Positions 8,988 to 17,534 of a stretch of 64,000 nt of DNA are shown piece after piece. The number at the start of each line of letters is the position of its first letter. The stretch's first letter is position 1. The DNA comes from CBDCWQ01 sp965223435 (GTDB lineage Bacteria > Myxococcota > Kuafuiibacteriia > Kuafuiibacteriales > Kuafuiibacteriaceae). The translations under genes were made by a program, and so were the position numbers. The DNA lies in contig CBDCWQ010000021.1 of NCBI GenBank assembly GCA_965223435.1, positions 930,001-994,000 of the forward strand. The letters are read 5' to 3'. The notes beneath the pieces were generated by a model, which worked only from the letters and a program-made list of their open reading frames with translations, was not told the DNA's origin and did not search any database.

Positions 8988-10436
8988 CTAATAGCGGAAG
9001 GCGGAAGAGAGGAATAAGAAGATGAAGATTTGGTCGAGTTCGATTTTTTCGAACTCGGTTTGTCGGCCGAGTGCTTGGAGTCCCGCATAGCGAGGAACGA
9101 CATCGGTTCCATTCCCATAAGAAAAAGTTGCGCCGATCCGCGTCAGGGTGTGTTCTCCGAAAATCCCGACGACAAAAGAACCACCAAAAGAGTTGATGTG
9201 GGGGAGCTTGTCCTCGTCGAAGACTTCACCGACCGGCCCGGGGATAGGCGGTGCGGAACTGAAGTTGCTGAAAAATCCCAACGCCAAAGAAAGCGGGTCA
9301 GTGACCAACCACTCCGCGCCGAGATTGATGTTTGCGGTGGTTCTTCGCCTGATGTCGGTCACGATGGTGACTGCATCACGGAGATCGGTTCTTTCACTTG
9401 GGAACTCGAGGAGTTGGTATCGAGTCGGGGCGTGGAGGCTGATGTCGAGGGCAAAAGTAGCCTTTCGGTCGATGACGTACGCGCCCCCGAGTCTCAGTGA
9501 GGTCGGGATTTTGGTGTGTGCCTTGAGGTTGTTGACATCTTCGAAAAAGAAATCAGACCTTTGGGTTTGAGGATCGGCGGAGCTCCGTTCGACCCGAATG
9601 GATGCGAAGTCAAAGAGTTGCATACTTGGGGTTGTGACGGTTGCGCCGAAGGAGAACTCATTGCTGAGTTTGGCCTTGATGCCGAAGGACATAAAGCTTG
9701 CACCGACCGCCATTCGCAGGGTGTTTTGGGCGTTGGCGAACGAAGTCGATTCTGGTGTCCCTTCCGTAAAACACGAGGTCTTCTCTTGGTCCCTCACAGT
9801 TCGATAGGCGACAAAAGCGCTGGCCCCGATGCTCCAGGTTTCATCGAGGCGGTAGGCCAGCATCGCGCCAAAATGAAAGCTCCGGTCAAGAAGGGACCTC
9901 TCGTAGGCCAGTCGGCTGCAGCTGGCAAAGCGGTCCTCCGGTCCGAGATTGCTCAGGTTTTGGACGTTGAGACTGCGGAAGGAGGGCACCGATGCGCCGA
10001 GGCCGTAGACAAAGGTGGGCTTTTCGCCCTCCGTGTCTCCGAAGCTGGAGATGAAACTGGCCGTGGTCGGGATGACGTTCACTTCTGCGAACACCGTGTC
10101 AAGGGCTCCCACTTCCTCGACTTCGGCGAACAGGCTGTCGGATATCTCGAGGCCGTACAAGTTGGTGGAGATTTGGACGGTGCTCTTGGAGGTATCCACA
10201 GTGCCGCTTGGATTGTAGAAGATTCCGCTCGGATCACTGGAAAGGGCGGTAAAAGCTCCACCGAGTCCGACGGCGCGCCCTCCGAGGGGGTAATCTTGGT
10301 AGTGCGTATCGTCCGCAAGAGCAGGGAGGCCGTGCATCCCAAGGAGGACCACCAAGGCGCCCCGTCGGGGATAGGAGAGCAGCACGCGCCCGAGGTTAAA
10401 CCCACGAATCAGTGGCGTCGACCCCTTGTGCCTCAC
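8988..10436 (-). CDS. Outer-membrane transport protein of the FadL/OmpP1/TodX family
   Basis: After a signal peptide ending at LPALA the mature protein begins DDTHYQDYPLGGRAVGLGGAF and continues FTALSSDPSGIFYNPSGT, the N-terminal hatch signature of FadL-type barrels that carry hydrophobic compounds across the outer membrane. The remainder alternates polar and hydrophobic residues as in a beta-barrel and ends with an aromatic residue (SSAFRY), as outer-membrane strands do. The frame stays open to 10628 inside the PilZ gene, but the signal peptide fits a GTG at 10436 or 10385; neither has a strong ribosome-binding site. Downstream of the PilZ and barrel genes, it may be co-transcribed with them. 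Confidence 0.85.
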   Translation of the reverse strand: MRHKGSTPLIRGFNLGRVLLSYPRRGALVVLLGMHGLPALADDTHYQDYPLGGRAVGLGGAFTALSSDPSGIFYNPSGTVDTSKSTVQISTNLYGLEISDSLFAEVEEVGALDTVFAEVNVIPTTASFISSFGDTEGEKPTFVYGLGASVPSFRSLNVQNLSNLGPEDRFASCSRLAYERSLLDRSFHFGAMLAYRLDETWSIGASAFVAYRTVRDQEKTSCFTEGTPESTSFANAQNTLRMAVGASFMSFGIKAKLSNEFSFGATVTTPSMQLFDFASIRVERSSADPQTQRSDFFFEDVNNLKAHTKIPTSLRLGGAYVIDRKATFALDISLHAPTRYQLLEFPSERTDLRDAVTIVTDIRRRTTANINLGAEWLVTDPLSLALGFFSNFSSAPPIPGPVGEVFDEDKLPHINSFGGSFVVGIFGEHTLTRIGATFSYGNGTDVVPRYAGLQALGRQTEFEKIELDQIFIFLFLSSAFRY

Positions 10437-10524
10437 GAATCCCGCGGCCCCAGTGAAGGCCGGTTCGGCCTTACGGGGCGCGGTCCGAAAACCGATTCGG
10501 ATCCGTGCAGCAGGCGCTCCGGGC

Positions 10525-10953
10525 TTAGTCGGTCTGGTCTGGGGTGTCGTTTTCGCCGGGCTGTGACGGGAGTCTGACCCCCAGGTAGGGATCCAGTTCT
10601 CCTTGGAACTCTGCGGCTCGGGCTTCAAGCTTGCGGATAAGCGCTACGACCGACTTTCGTTCGTCATCCGACAAGTCGATGAATTTGAGTCCCATGCCCG
10701 CGGGTTTGGTTGAGGTCGGGTCGTAGGGCACGACGCGAACCACTTTGGCTTTGACCTCGAACAGGGTATCGCCAGCGGGGTCGAGGGGGGTGACGGTGAC
10801 GACCGTGCCCGAAGGGAGGGGCAAGGCGGTTTTGAGGAACAAGCCGCCCTCCGAAACGTCTGCCACCATTCCGGCATTGAACGTGTTGCCGTCGTCGTAG
10901 ACGAGTTTGAATCGGACCTTGTGTCGTTCTGCCTGTCGCTCTTCCTGGACCAT
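10525..10953 (-). CDS. PilZ-domain protein (myxobacterial TIGR02266-like)
   Basis: The protein opens with RHKVRFKLVY and has DVSEGGLFLKT about 25 residues later, fitting the RxxxR and D/NxSxxG cyclic-di-GMP-binding motifs of PilZ. The layout and the GMGLKFIDLSDDERKSV strand match the short PilZ proteins frequent in Myxococcota. Three in-frame ATGs exist; GGAGGT lies 5 bases before the ATG at 10953, deciding that start over 11001. The last 25 residues are acidic and disordered. It probably senses c-di-GMP and modulates motility or export, but no partner is visible; neighbours are outer-membrane proteins. Confidence 0.85.
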   Translation of the reverse strand: MVQEERQAERHKVRFKLVYDDGNTFNAGMVADVSEGGLFLKTALPLPSGTVVTVTPLDPAGDTLFEVKAKVVRVVPYDPTSTKPAGMGLKFIDLSDDERKSVVALIRKLEARAAEFQGELDPYLGVRLPSQPGENDTPDQTD

Positions 10954-11009
10954 AACTACCTCCATGCTAGCCATGCTCGAATATCCCAGCAAGGTCCCCA
11001 AAGGGGAAA

Positions 11010-12137
11010 TCAGTGCGATTCGGCAAGATAGCCGAGGCCAACGTATACCGTATGTCGGGCGAAGTGAACGTTGTTGCTGTTAAACTGGTTCCGAAAGAAC
11101 GCGTAGCGAAGCTCCAGGCGCAGATGGGTGGTCACGTGGCGGGCCAGTTGGAGCTCGACGCTGTTTTGGGCCTCATCGTCCTCCTGGAGCAGCCGGTTCT
11201 GGGTCACCGAGACCCCTTGGCTGAACTGAATTTGCCCCAGAAGACTCAAACTTAGCTTCAATGGGAGCCACAAGCTGATGAATGCGGAGGCCCGGTGTCG
11301 GTCAATATCCTCCAGGTTTGAGGTGGAGCGCTGGACCATCAAAAGGTAGTCCGCGCCTACGATAAATCCGCCTTGGTACACGATTCCCAGTTTGTACCGG
11401 AGCTCTTGGTCGTCTCTTTCGATGGGGGTGCAGGTCAGACCCTCTAGGGGATCATCGCAGAAGGTGAGCACCGCTTCCTCTGTGTTTTCCACGATTCGGG
11501 TGCCCACGACGAGGGCGTTGCCGCGGTAGTCGCGGCGAATGACCTCCAGGCCGCCTTGGAGCTGGAGTTTGGGGGTGGGGTTGAAGCTGATGGTCCCCCC
11601 GAATTCCGGACCTCGGTAGGCGAACCGCTGCTCGGGGGCAAAGCTGAAGTTTTGAAAGCCGCCGTGGAGCATGAATCGGAGTGTTTTTATGGGCTGGTAG
11701 CGCCACTCGGCACCGATATGAAACAGGTCGTAGTCTCGAAGCCCGCTTTTGATTCGGTTGCTTCGAAAACTCGAAAACAAAGACGCGGTCATCCCGGTGG
11801 TCAAACGATGGGTTGTTGTCCCCCGGAGATCGTGCACCCAAAGGTCTTCGCTGGATTCGGTGAAAAAGCGTTTGGCGCCAAGGACGTAGCCTAGATCCAG
11901 CCAGTGGGCGCCGCCGATTTCCACGCTTCCGGCGAGGTCCAGGACCAGGCGGCTGAGGCCGTCTTGGGTCAGGTTGGCGGTGTCGGAGAGGGCCCTTTTG
12001 GCGTTGGTGTCCCATTCGGCGCCGAGGGTTGCCCTGACGCGTCCATCGGTGCGGATGGCGTGGGGTTTCGAGTCGACGGCCGGCTGGGTCAGAATGGCCA
12101 GGGCGGCGGTCAGCAGGGGGCGCGCGCTCAACATCAC
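11010..12137 (-). CDS. Putative outer-membrane beta-barrel protein
   Basis: A signal peptide (about residues 1-20, LLTAALAILTQPAVDS) precedes a protein of alternating amphipathic strands rich in Arg, Tyr, Phe and Leu, such as HWLDLGYVLGAKRFF and LRLELRYAFFRNQF, and ends near HTVYVGLGYLAESH. This is the composition and rhythm of an outer-membrane barrel with about 16 strands. I do not recognise a named family. It sits between the coiled-coil gene (37 bases upstream) and the PilZ gene (57 bases downstream) on the same strand, so a shared transcript is likely. Confidence 0.7.
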   Translation of the reverse strand: MMLSARPLLTAALAILTQPAVDSKPHAIRTDGRVRATLGAEWDTNAKRALSDTANLTQDGLSRLVLDLAGSVEIGGAHWLDLGYVLGAKRFFTESSEDLWVHDLRGTTTHRLTTGMTASLFSSFRSNRIKSGLRDYDLFHIGAEWRYQPIKTLRFMLHGGFQNFSFAPEQRFAYRGPEFGGTISFNPTPKLQLQGGLEVIRRDYRGNALVVGTRIVENTEEAVLTFCDDPLEGLTCTPIERDDQELRYKLGIVYQGGFIVGADYLLMVQRSTSNLEDIDRHRASAFISLWLPLKLSLSLLGQIQFSQGVSVTQNRLLQEDDEAQNSVELQLARHVTTHLRLELRYAFFRNQFNSNNVHFARHTVYVGLGYLAESH

Positions 12138-12173
12138 CTCATCCCGTGGGGCAAGTCCTCTGAGTTCGTCGGC

Positions 12174-13412
12174 TCACGGTTTTTCTTCGGCCTCGAGTTT
12201 TTGGGCCCTTTGGCGGATCTGCTTGGCTTGTTTGCTCAACAACCGCTCCAGTCGCTCGAGATCGTTGATCATGCGTCCGAGGTCGCGTTCGTCCAGGTTT
12301 TGGTGACGAAGGGATTCGATTTTGATGTTCAGAAGGCGTTCTGGGTTGAGGGTGCGGCCCTGGCGGTCATTTTGTGCTCGTTTGGGTGCCGGGCCGCTCT
12401 GGATGCGGGTCACGGTGTTGTTTTCTTCGGCCCCGCCACCGGTACTGCCTGTCCCGGAGTCGCGCTGAGCGTTCGGAGGGGGTGCGGCTTCGCTGGTGGT
12501 GAATCCGGTGGTTGAATCTTCGGCGACCGGTGTGGCGACCTGATCGGACGACGGTGCTGCTTGTGGGCTTGCGTTTGGGGTGGCTGCGGTGCCCCGTGGT
12601 GCATCGCTGGCTTCTGCCGAGCCTTGGCTTCGGGTTCTGCCTTTGAGAACCCGCTGGCCGCGAACGCGCTCGTCGAAGTGTCGCACATCGCGGGTGAAGG
12701 ATCGGGTGACTTCGCGGAGTTTTCGATCTTCTTGAAGTTCAGTCAGCATGGCGATGAGAGCCAGGCGTTTTTTTTCGAACTTGTCTTTGGTGTCTTCAAC
12801 AAAGTCGGCCTTTTCTCGGAGCTCGCCCGGGCCATCGAGGTCGTTGACTTTCACCTGATAGCGGCTCCAGGTCTTGGCCAAGGGATCTTGTTTTTGAGTT
12901 TCGGCGAACCACTGGCGAAGTTGGGTGCGCCTTTTTCGTAGCCATTGGATCTCGTGTGCGATCTTTTTTTGTTTTGAAGGGGCTCCGGCCTTCATCGAAG
13001 GAAGCAACGACCGAATGTGGGCATCGGTGCTGCGAACCGCGGACCGTATGGCACCCTGCAACGCGTCCCGTTCACTGCGGACCACGTCGAGCTGGAGTTC
13101 GAGCATCCGCTCTTGTTCGACCGATTGTTGAAGAAGGCGTTCGAGTTCTCGTGGGCGGAGTAACGGGCGGTGGCTTCGTTGTTCTTTGAGGCGTGCGATT
13201 TTTTTGCTGAGGGTTTTTTGCTCGAGACGGGTGGCTTCGGCCGTTCGTCTTGCGGCCCAAAAGACGTCTCGTTGGGCGAAGACCGTGGCCATGTGTCGCT
13301 CCACCTCGGGCACTGCGGCTGAAAGCGTACGTGGACCCAGGGCTGTACAAAACACCACGGATAAGAGAAGGCTGGCGGCCAGGGTTCGCACGGTCCCCCG
13401 GATAGTGAGCAA
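12174..13412 (-). CDS. Exported coiled-coil protein, unknown function
   Basis: The frame is open to 13691, but the TTG at 13412, preceded by an AGAGG-like site, puts a good signal peptide at the N-terminus (TLAASLLLSVVFCTALG). The mature part is highly charged with long heptad-like helices (residues about 60-240, for example LARLKEQ/ELERLLQQSVEQERMLELQLDVV patterns), a Ser/Thr/Ala/Pro-rich disordered linker (about 255-335), and a second helical segment at the C-terminus (NDLERLERLLSKQAKQIRQRAQ). No enzyme motif is visible. It may be a periplasmic scaffold. It is followed closely by the barrel gene. The start is the uncertain part. Confidence 0.6.
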   Translation of the reverse strand: MLTIRGTVRTLAASLLLSVVFCTALGPRTLSAAVPEVERHMATVFAQRDVFWAARRTAEATRLEQKTLSKKIARLKEQRSHRPLLRPRELERLLQQSVEQERMLELQLDVVRSERDALQGAIRSAVRSTDAHIRSLLPSMKAGAPSKQKKIAHEIQWLRKRRTQLRQWFAETQKQDPLAKTWSRYQVKVNDLDGPGELREKADFVEDTKDKFEKKRLALIAMLTELQEDRKLREVTRSFTRDVRHFDERVRGQRVLKGRTRSQGSAEASDAPRGTAATPNASPQAAPSSDQVATPVAEDSTTGFTTSEAAPPPNAQRDSGTGSTGGGAEENNTVTRIQSGPAPKRAQNDRQGRTLNPERLLNIKIESLRHQNLDERDLGRMINDLERLERLLSKQAKQIRQRAQKLEAEEKP

Positions 13413-13583
13413 GTCCCGTTCCTCTCGGATCCTCTCGATTTCTTGGCGTTTTTGCCGGCTTGCCCCCTCAGAAGTCTGAGGGGTGAGCGGATCCGCACTC
13501 AGTTTTTCTTGGCGGCGCCTGAGCCGTAATGCCTCACCCCCCCGGCAAATGTCCCACTTGTGGCACAAAGTCACTCGGTTTTC

Positions 13584-13601
13584 GGGTGGCGGCGCCCACC
13601 C
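13584..13601 (+). other. GC-rich hairpin followed by T-run
   Basis: GGGTGG and CCACCC arms enclose a 6-base loop, followed within 3 bases by TTTTT on the plus strand. It looks like a small intrinsic terminator, but no plus-strand gene ends upstream of it. It lies in the 275-base gap between the NtrC-type regulator and the coiled-coil gene, both on the minus strand, and may be fortuitous or end an unannotated transcript. Confidence 0.25.
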
Positions 13602-13687
13602 ATCTTTTTGTGCCCTGACGCGCGCTGGGGGGGCCAAAGCCGGCTCGGGCCCGCATCGGGTGGGGAATGATGCGGGATAACGCCACA

Positions 13688-15124
13688 TCAATCCTCTCCG
13701 AGCTTTCGGCCTCCGACCGACCCTATGCCGTACTTTTCGAGCTTGTAATAGAGCGCACTCGTTTTGATTTTCAGCCGGCGGGCGGCCTCGGTCTTGATGC
13801 CGCCTGCCGCTTCGTATGCGGCCAAGAGCATTTGACGCTCGGCCGCTTCAAGGAAGTCGTTGAGGCCCATTTCGCCCATCGGAAGCTGCATGGTGTTTGC
13901 TTTCGGTTTGGTGCCTGAGACCTGGGGCGGGAGGTCCTCCACTTGAATGTGAGGCTGAGTCGCAAAGACCAAAGCTTGCTCAATGATGTTTTCGAGTTCG
14001 CGGACGTTTCCCGGGTAGTGGTAGCCCAAAAGATGGGCTTCGGCCTCGGGGCTCAGCCCTTCGATACCCGGGTTGGTTCGGGCGCGGAGCTTGTTCACAA
14101 AAAAGCGCGCGAGCGGGACGATATCGTCGGTGCGTTCTCGAAGCGGAGGCAGAACAATGGGCACGACGTGCAGCCGGTAGAACAGATCCTCGCGGAATCG
14201 ACCCTCTTCTACGTCTTTTTGCAGGTCTCGGTTGGTGGCCGAGATGACCCGGGCGTTGACCGCAACCGGGTGCTCTCCGCCCACGCGGTCGAGCTCCTTT
14301 TCTTGAAGAACGCGGAGCAGTTTGACCTGCATCGAGACCGGAAGTTCGGCGACCTCATCGAGAAAAATGGTCCCCTGGTCTGCGAGTTCGAATCGCCCGA
14401 GTTTTCGCTTGTTGGCACCGGTAAACGACCCCTTTTCGTGCCCGAAAAGCTCGCTCTCGATAAGGGTTTCGGGAATCGCCCCGCAGTTGACCGTGATCCG
14501 AGGCCCCGAGCGGCGCGCTGAAAGGTCATGAATGGCTCTGGCGATGAGTTCTTTTCCGGTTCCTGATTCACCGGCGATGTGGACATTGACGTCGGTCGCG
14601 GCAACCTTTCGCACTTTGGTGAACACGTCCTGCATGTGTTTGCTGGGGCCGATCATCCCGGGAAGGTTTCCGTCGGTAGGCCCCTGTGTTTTGTGGTCTC
14701 GGTCCCGGGCGCCACTCAAAAGCTCGTGGGCGGCTTCGAGTTGGTCGCTTTTGGCTTTGAGGGCTCGCCACTCAAGGGCTCGGCTAACTTTGACTTTGAG
14801 CGCTCCGGTCGACACGGGCTTTTCGATGTAATCGAACGCGCCGAGCTTGATGGCTTCGACTGCGCTCTCGATGGACGCGTGGGCGGTGATCAGCATGACG
14901 GCAATATCGGGATCGTGGGTTTTGACTTCCTTCACTACGCCGATTCCATCGAGGCCGTCCATCTTGAGATCGGTGAGCACCAGGTCCACCGGGGTCTCTT
15001 TCAGCCTGAGAAGACCCTCGTGTCCGGAAGGGGCGTCTAAAACTCGGTGGTTCAGCCGCGTACAAACGAGCGCGATGCCTTCGCGAATCGTGTCGTTGTC
15101 ATCGATGACGAGAATCGTTGCCAA
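13688..15124 (-). CDS. NtrC-family sigma-54-dependent response regulator
   Basis: Three domains are clear. Residues 1-120 are a receiver (ILVIDDND, phospho-acceptor Asp in LVLTDLKMDG, LITAHAS, YIEKP). Residues about 160-400 are the AAA+ domain: Walker A GESGTGKE, the sigma-54 contact loop written GSFTGA instead of GAFTGA, Walker B GTIFLDEV and the arginine-finger region REDLFYRL. The C-terminus is a Fis-type helix-turn-helix (AARRLKIKTSALYYKLEKYGIG). It should activate sigma-54 promoters after phosphorylation by a histidine kinase, which is not encoded next to it. It is divergent from the VOC gene. Targets unknown; I found no clear -24/-12 promoter nearby. Confidence 0.93.
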   Translation of the reverse strand: MATILVIDDNDTIREGIALVCTRLNHRVLDAPSGHEGLLRLKETPVDLVLTDLKMDGLDGIGVVKEVKTHDPDIAVMLITAHASIESAVEAIKLGAFDYIEKPVSTGALKVKVSRALEWRALKAKSDQLEAAHELLSGARDRDHKTQGPTDGNLPGMIGPSKHMQDVFTKVRKVAATDVNVHIAGESGTGKELIARAIHDLSARRSGPRITVNCGAIPETLIESELFGHEKGSFTGANKRKLGRFELADQGTIFLDEVAELPVSMQVKLLRVLQEKELDRVGGEHPVAVNARVISATNRDLQKDVEEGRFREDLFYRLHVVPIVLPPLRERTDDIVPLARFFVNKLRARTNPGIEGLSPEAEAHLLGYHYPGNVRELENIIEQALVFATQPHIQVEDLPPQVSGTKPKANTMQLPMGEMGLNDFLEAAERQMLLAAYEAAGGIKTEAARRLKIKTSALYYKLEKYGIGSVGGRKLGED

Positions 15125-15251
15125 GTCGAAGGTAGCGTATCCGGAAGCGGTACGGAAGCCAAGGCTTGCCCGGTTGGCTCACCCGGGCTAGCCTCCCGCC
15201 GCTCGCCTCGGAATGTTTCGGTGCGAACACAACCAATAGGAGACAGACAGA

Positions 15252-15905
15252 ATGGGAAATGCCGTCGGCTGGTTCAGCATCCAAGGCAAGGACAGCGATG
15301 AACTCGTACAGTTTTACCGCAAGGTATTCGATTGGAAGATGGGGCCTAGCCCCGACGGGGGCAAAATGGTCGCGCCCGAGGAGGGCGGTATTCCGGGCGG
15401 GGTGGGACCATCCAGAGACGGAAAGCCTCACGTGTCCGTCTACGTGGCGGTCAAGAGCGTCACCCGGTTTCTCACCAAGGTCACCAAAATGGGTGGCCAA
15501 TCGGCCATGCCCAAGACGAAGCTTCCGGACAATATGGGCTTCATTGCTGGGTTTATCGATCCTGCTGGCAATTGGGTGGGCCTTTGGGAGCCGAGTCAAT
15601 CCGGGGCGGGCGCGGCCAAACCTAAGGCGACCAAACGTAAGGCGACCAAACGCAAGGCGGCCAAAAAACGCGTGGTCAAGAAGCGTACCGCTTCCAAAAA
15701 AACGGGTTCGCAAAAGGCCAAGCCGAGCAAGCGAGCAACCTCTAAGAAGGCGGGTTCCCGGAAAACAAAATCCAGTAAGCGGGCGACCTCAAAAAAATCG
15801 GCTTCTCGGAAAACGAAGTCGAGCAAGCGAACGGCTTCGAAGAAATCAGGTCCAGGCAAAAAACGGGCGTCCAAGAAACGAGGGCGGTCCAAAGCAACCG
15901 CGTGA
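15252..15905 (+). CDS. VOC (glyoxalase-fold) protein with a histone-H1-like Lys/Ala/Ser tail
   Basis: Residues 1-118 are one VOC (vicinal oxygen chelate) module: GWFSIQGKDSDELVQFYRKVFDWK at the start and GFIAGFIDPAGNWVGLWEP at the end, as in the small VOC proteins annotated as glyoxalase/bleomycin-resistance/dioxygenase. Residues 119-217 are almost only Lys, Arg, Ser, Thr and Ala in 16-residue-like repeats (SKRATSKKAGSRKTKS and variants), like bacterial histone-H1-like proteins and other nucleic-acid-binding tails. The tail DNA is locally repetitive. An AGGAGACAGACAG ribosome-binding region precedes the ATG. The join of a small-molecule-binding domain with a DNA-compacting-type tail is unusual; function unknown. 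Confidence 0.8.
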   Translation: MGNAVGWFSIQGKDSDELVQFYRKVFDWKMGPSPDGGKMVAPEEGGIPGGVGPSRDGKPHVSVYVAVKSVTRFLTKVTKMGGQSAMPKTKLPDNMGFIAGFIDPAGNWVGLWEPSQSGAGAAKPKATKRKATKRKAAKKRVVKKRTASKKTGSQKAKPSKRATSKKAGSRKTKSSKRATSKKSASRKTKSSKRTASKKSGPGKKRASKKRGRSKATA

Positions 15906-16052
15906 CGCGCACCGCGGTGGTTGGTGAGAACTAGGCCTCACGCAACACCCGCAACGTCGGTGTGACGCCACAGTCCCGCGGAAACGCCCCCTGATTGGGT
16001 TGAAACACCTGGGGCTGTCGTTGGCCCGAAACTTGCTCATTGAGAGCGCGTT

Positions 16053-17534
16053 GTGGCGACGATCAAGAAAAGCACCTTCACCAAGACCCTCGGCCAGGAC
16101 GGAGGTCGCATCGATACCCATCGAATGAGCCCCGAACTGAAGAAAAGCCTGAAGAAAAACGGGGTCAAAGAGGCTGATCTGAAGAAGATCGCCGGCCAGG
16201 ATGGGATCATCCGAGGCAAAAAAGAGCTGAAACAGCTCTTCAAGGTGGTGGACGGCTTTGACCAGAACGGTTCTCGGTCATCGATTGCCACCGAAAAAGG
16301 CGGCACCAGCACCAAGGCGGGCGAGCTGTACAAAGCGCTCAAGGGGGAAACCGATCGCAGCCGCGAGGCCGCAGCCAAACGAGGTGGACTCCGCTTTGCT
16401 GGCGACAAGACCCTCGACAAAGTCGCAGACGGAAAAAAGATTCTCAAACGAGGCTCCAAAGGGGAAGGCGTCAAGAAGGTCCAGCAGAGCCTCATCGACA
16501 TGGGGTACAAGCTCGAAAAAGGGGCTACTGGCACCTACGACAAAGACACGGCCCGGGCCGTCAGCCAATTCCAGGCCGAAACCGGCATCGGCAAAGATGG
16601 CAAAGTGGGCAAAGTGGGCAAAGAGACCCTCGGCGCACTGAAGCAAACGGCGCCAGCACCGGGGAAAAAGCTGGTCCGATCTGCGGAGTACGACAAGTTG
16701 TACGCCGACGGGCGCCTGGACATGACCGTGGCCGTCGGCTTCGACGAAGACGGCGCCCACAAGAGTGAGACCCGTGATGTACTCAAGGGATTCAAAAAGG
16801 ATGGTTATAAGCCCGTCGATGTCAGCAAGCTGACCGATGCCGAGAAAACCAAGCTGGGACTCACCAAGGACCGATTCGATCCCAATGCCCAGTACTTTCA
16901 TAAGTCATTCAAAGATCCCAAAACGGGCAAAGACATCGACTCTGTGATTCGGCTCATCACACCGGACTCAGGTGGCAAGACGGCTCGAGATAGCTTCAAG
17001 AAAGCCATGGAACAAGATGAAGTGGTCCTCTACAACGGCCACGCGCGATACGGAACCGGACCCGACTTCGACCACAAATACAAAGGCGAAGGAAATTTTG
17101 TCATCGACGAAAAAGGCAACAAAAAACACGACAAACCACCGGCGAAGTTGAAAAAATCCATCAAAGGACGGGGTTCGGACCTTGACGAGCTCAAGACGAA
17201 GCCCAAGTATCAGCTGCTCATCATGAATGGCTGTTCCACGGAGGAGTATCACCACAACCTGCGAAACGGAGACAAATTCGAGGGGCGTGACCAAGGCAAC
17301 ACCGATATCATCGGCACCACACAGCCCACCTGGGTGGGCACCGGTGCAGAGCATACGCTCCAATTCGTCAACGACGTGACCAACCGCCGGTCCAACCGCG
17401 AAATGCTCGACAAGCACGACCGCATCGAGATGGACTACAGCAAATCGATCGGCGAAGATCCAAAGGACGGACAGCACGCTTACATGTCCGACGGCTTCCT
17501 ACGAAACAAGGAAAACCGAGAGGTTCCCAAGTGA
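16053..17534 (+). CDS. Peptidoglycan-binding protein with a C-terminal caspase-like (clan CD) domain
   Basis: Starts at GTG and has no obvious signal peptide. Residues about 130-198 are a PG_binding_1 module (LKRGSKGEGVKKVQQSLIDMGY, then TYDKDTARAVSQFQ). The C-terminal part shows a hydrophobic strand leading to a histidine (VVLYNGHARYG, His 330) and another leading to a cysteine (YQLLIMNGCST, Cys 394). A strand-His then strand-Cys pair about 64 residues apart is the layout of clan CD peptidases (caspase, gingipain, CHAT). The exact family is not recognised. Its stop overlaps the start of the HEAT-repeat gene (GTGA), so the two are translationally coupled. Confidence 0.65.
   Translation: MATIKKSTFTKTLGQDGGRIDTHRMSPELKKSLKKNGVKEADLKKIAGQDGIIRGKKELKQLFKVVDGFDQNGSRSSIATEKGGTSTKAGELYKALKGETDRSREAAAKRGGLRFAGDKTLDKVADGKKILKRGSKGEGVKKVQQSLIDMGYKLEKGATGTYDKDTARAVSQFQAETGIGKDGKVGKVGKETLGALKQTAPAPGKKLVRSAEYDKLYADGRLDMTVAVGFDEDGAHKSETRDVLKGFKKDGYKPVDVSKLTDAEKTKLGLTKDRFDPNAQYFHKSFKDPKTGKDIDSVIRLITPDSGGKTARDSFKKAMEQDEVVLYNGHARYGTGPDFDHKYKGEGNFVIDEKGNKKHDKPPAKLKKSIKGRGSDLDELKTKPKYQLLIMNGCSTEEYHHNLRNGDKFEGRDQGNTDIIGTTQPTWVGTGAEHTLQFVNDVTNRRSNREMLDKHDRIEMDYSKSIGEDPKDGQHAYMSDGFLRNKENREVPK

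Noticed and set aside
13558..13580. TGGCAC as a sigma-54 promoter near the NtrC-type gene
   Set aside because: The TTGC element at the proper spacing is missing and the orientation does not fit a neighbouring gene.
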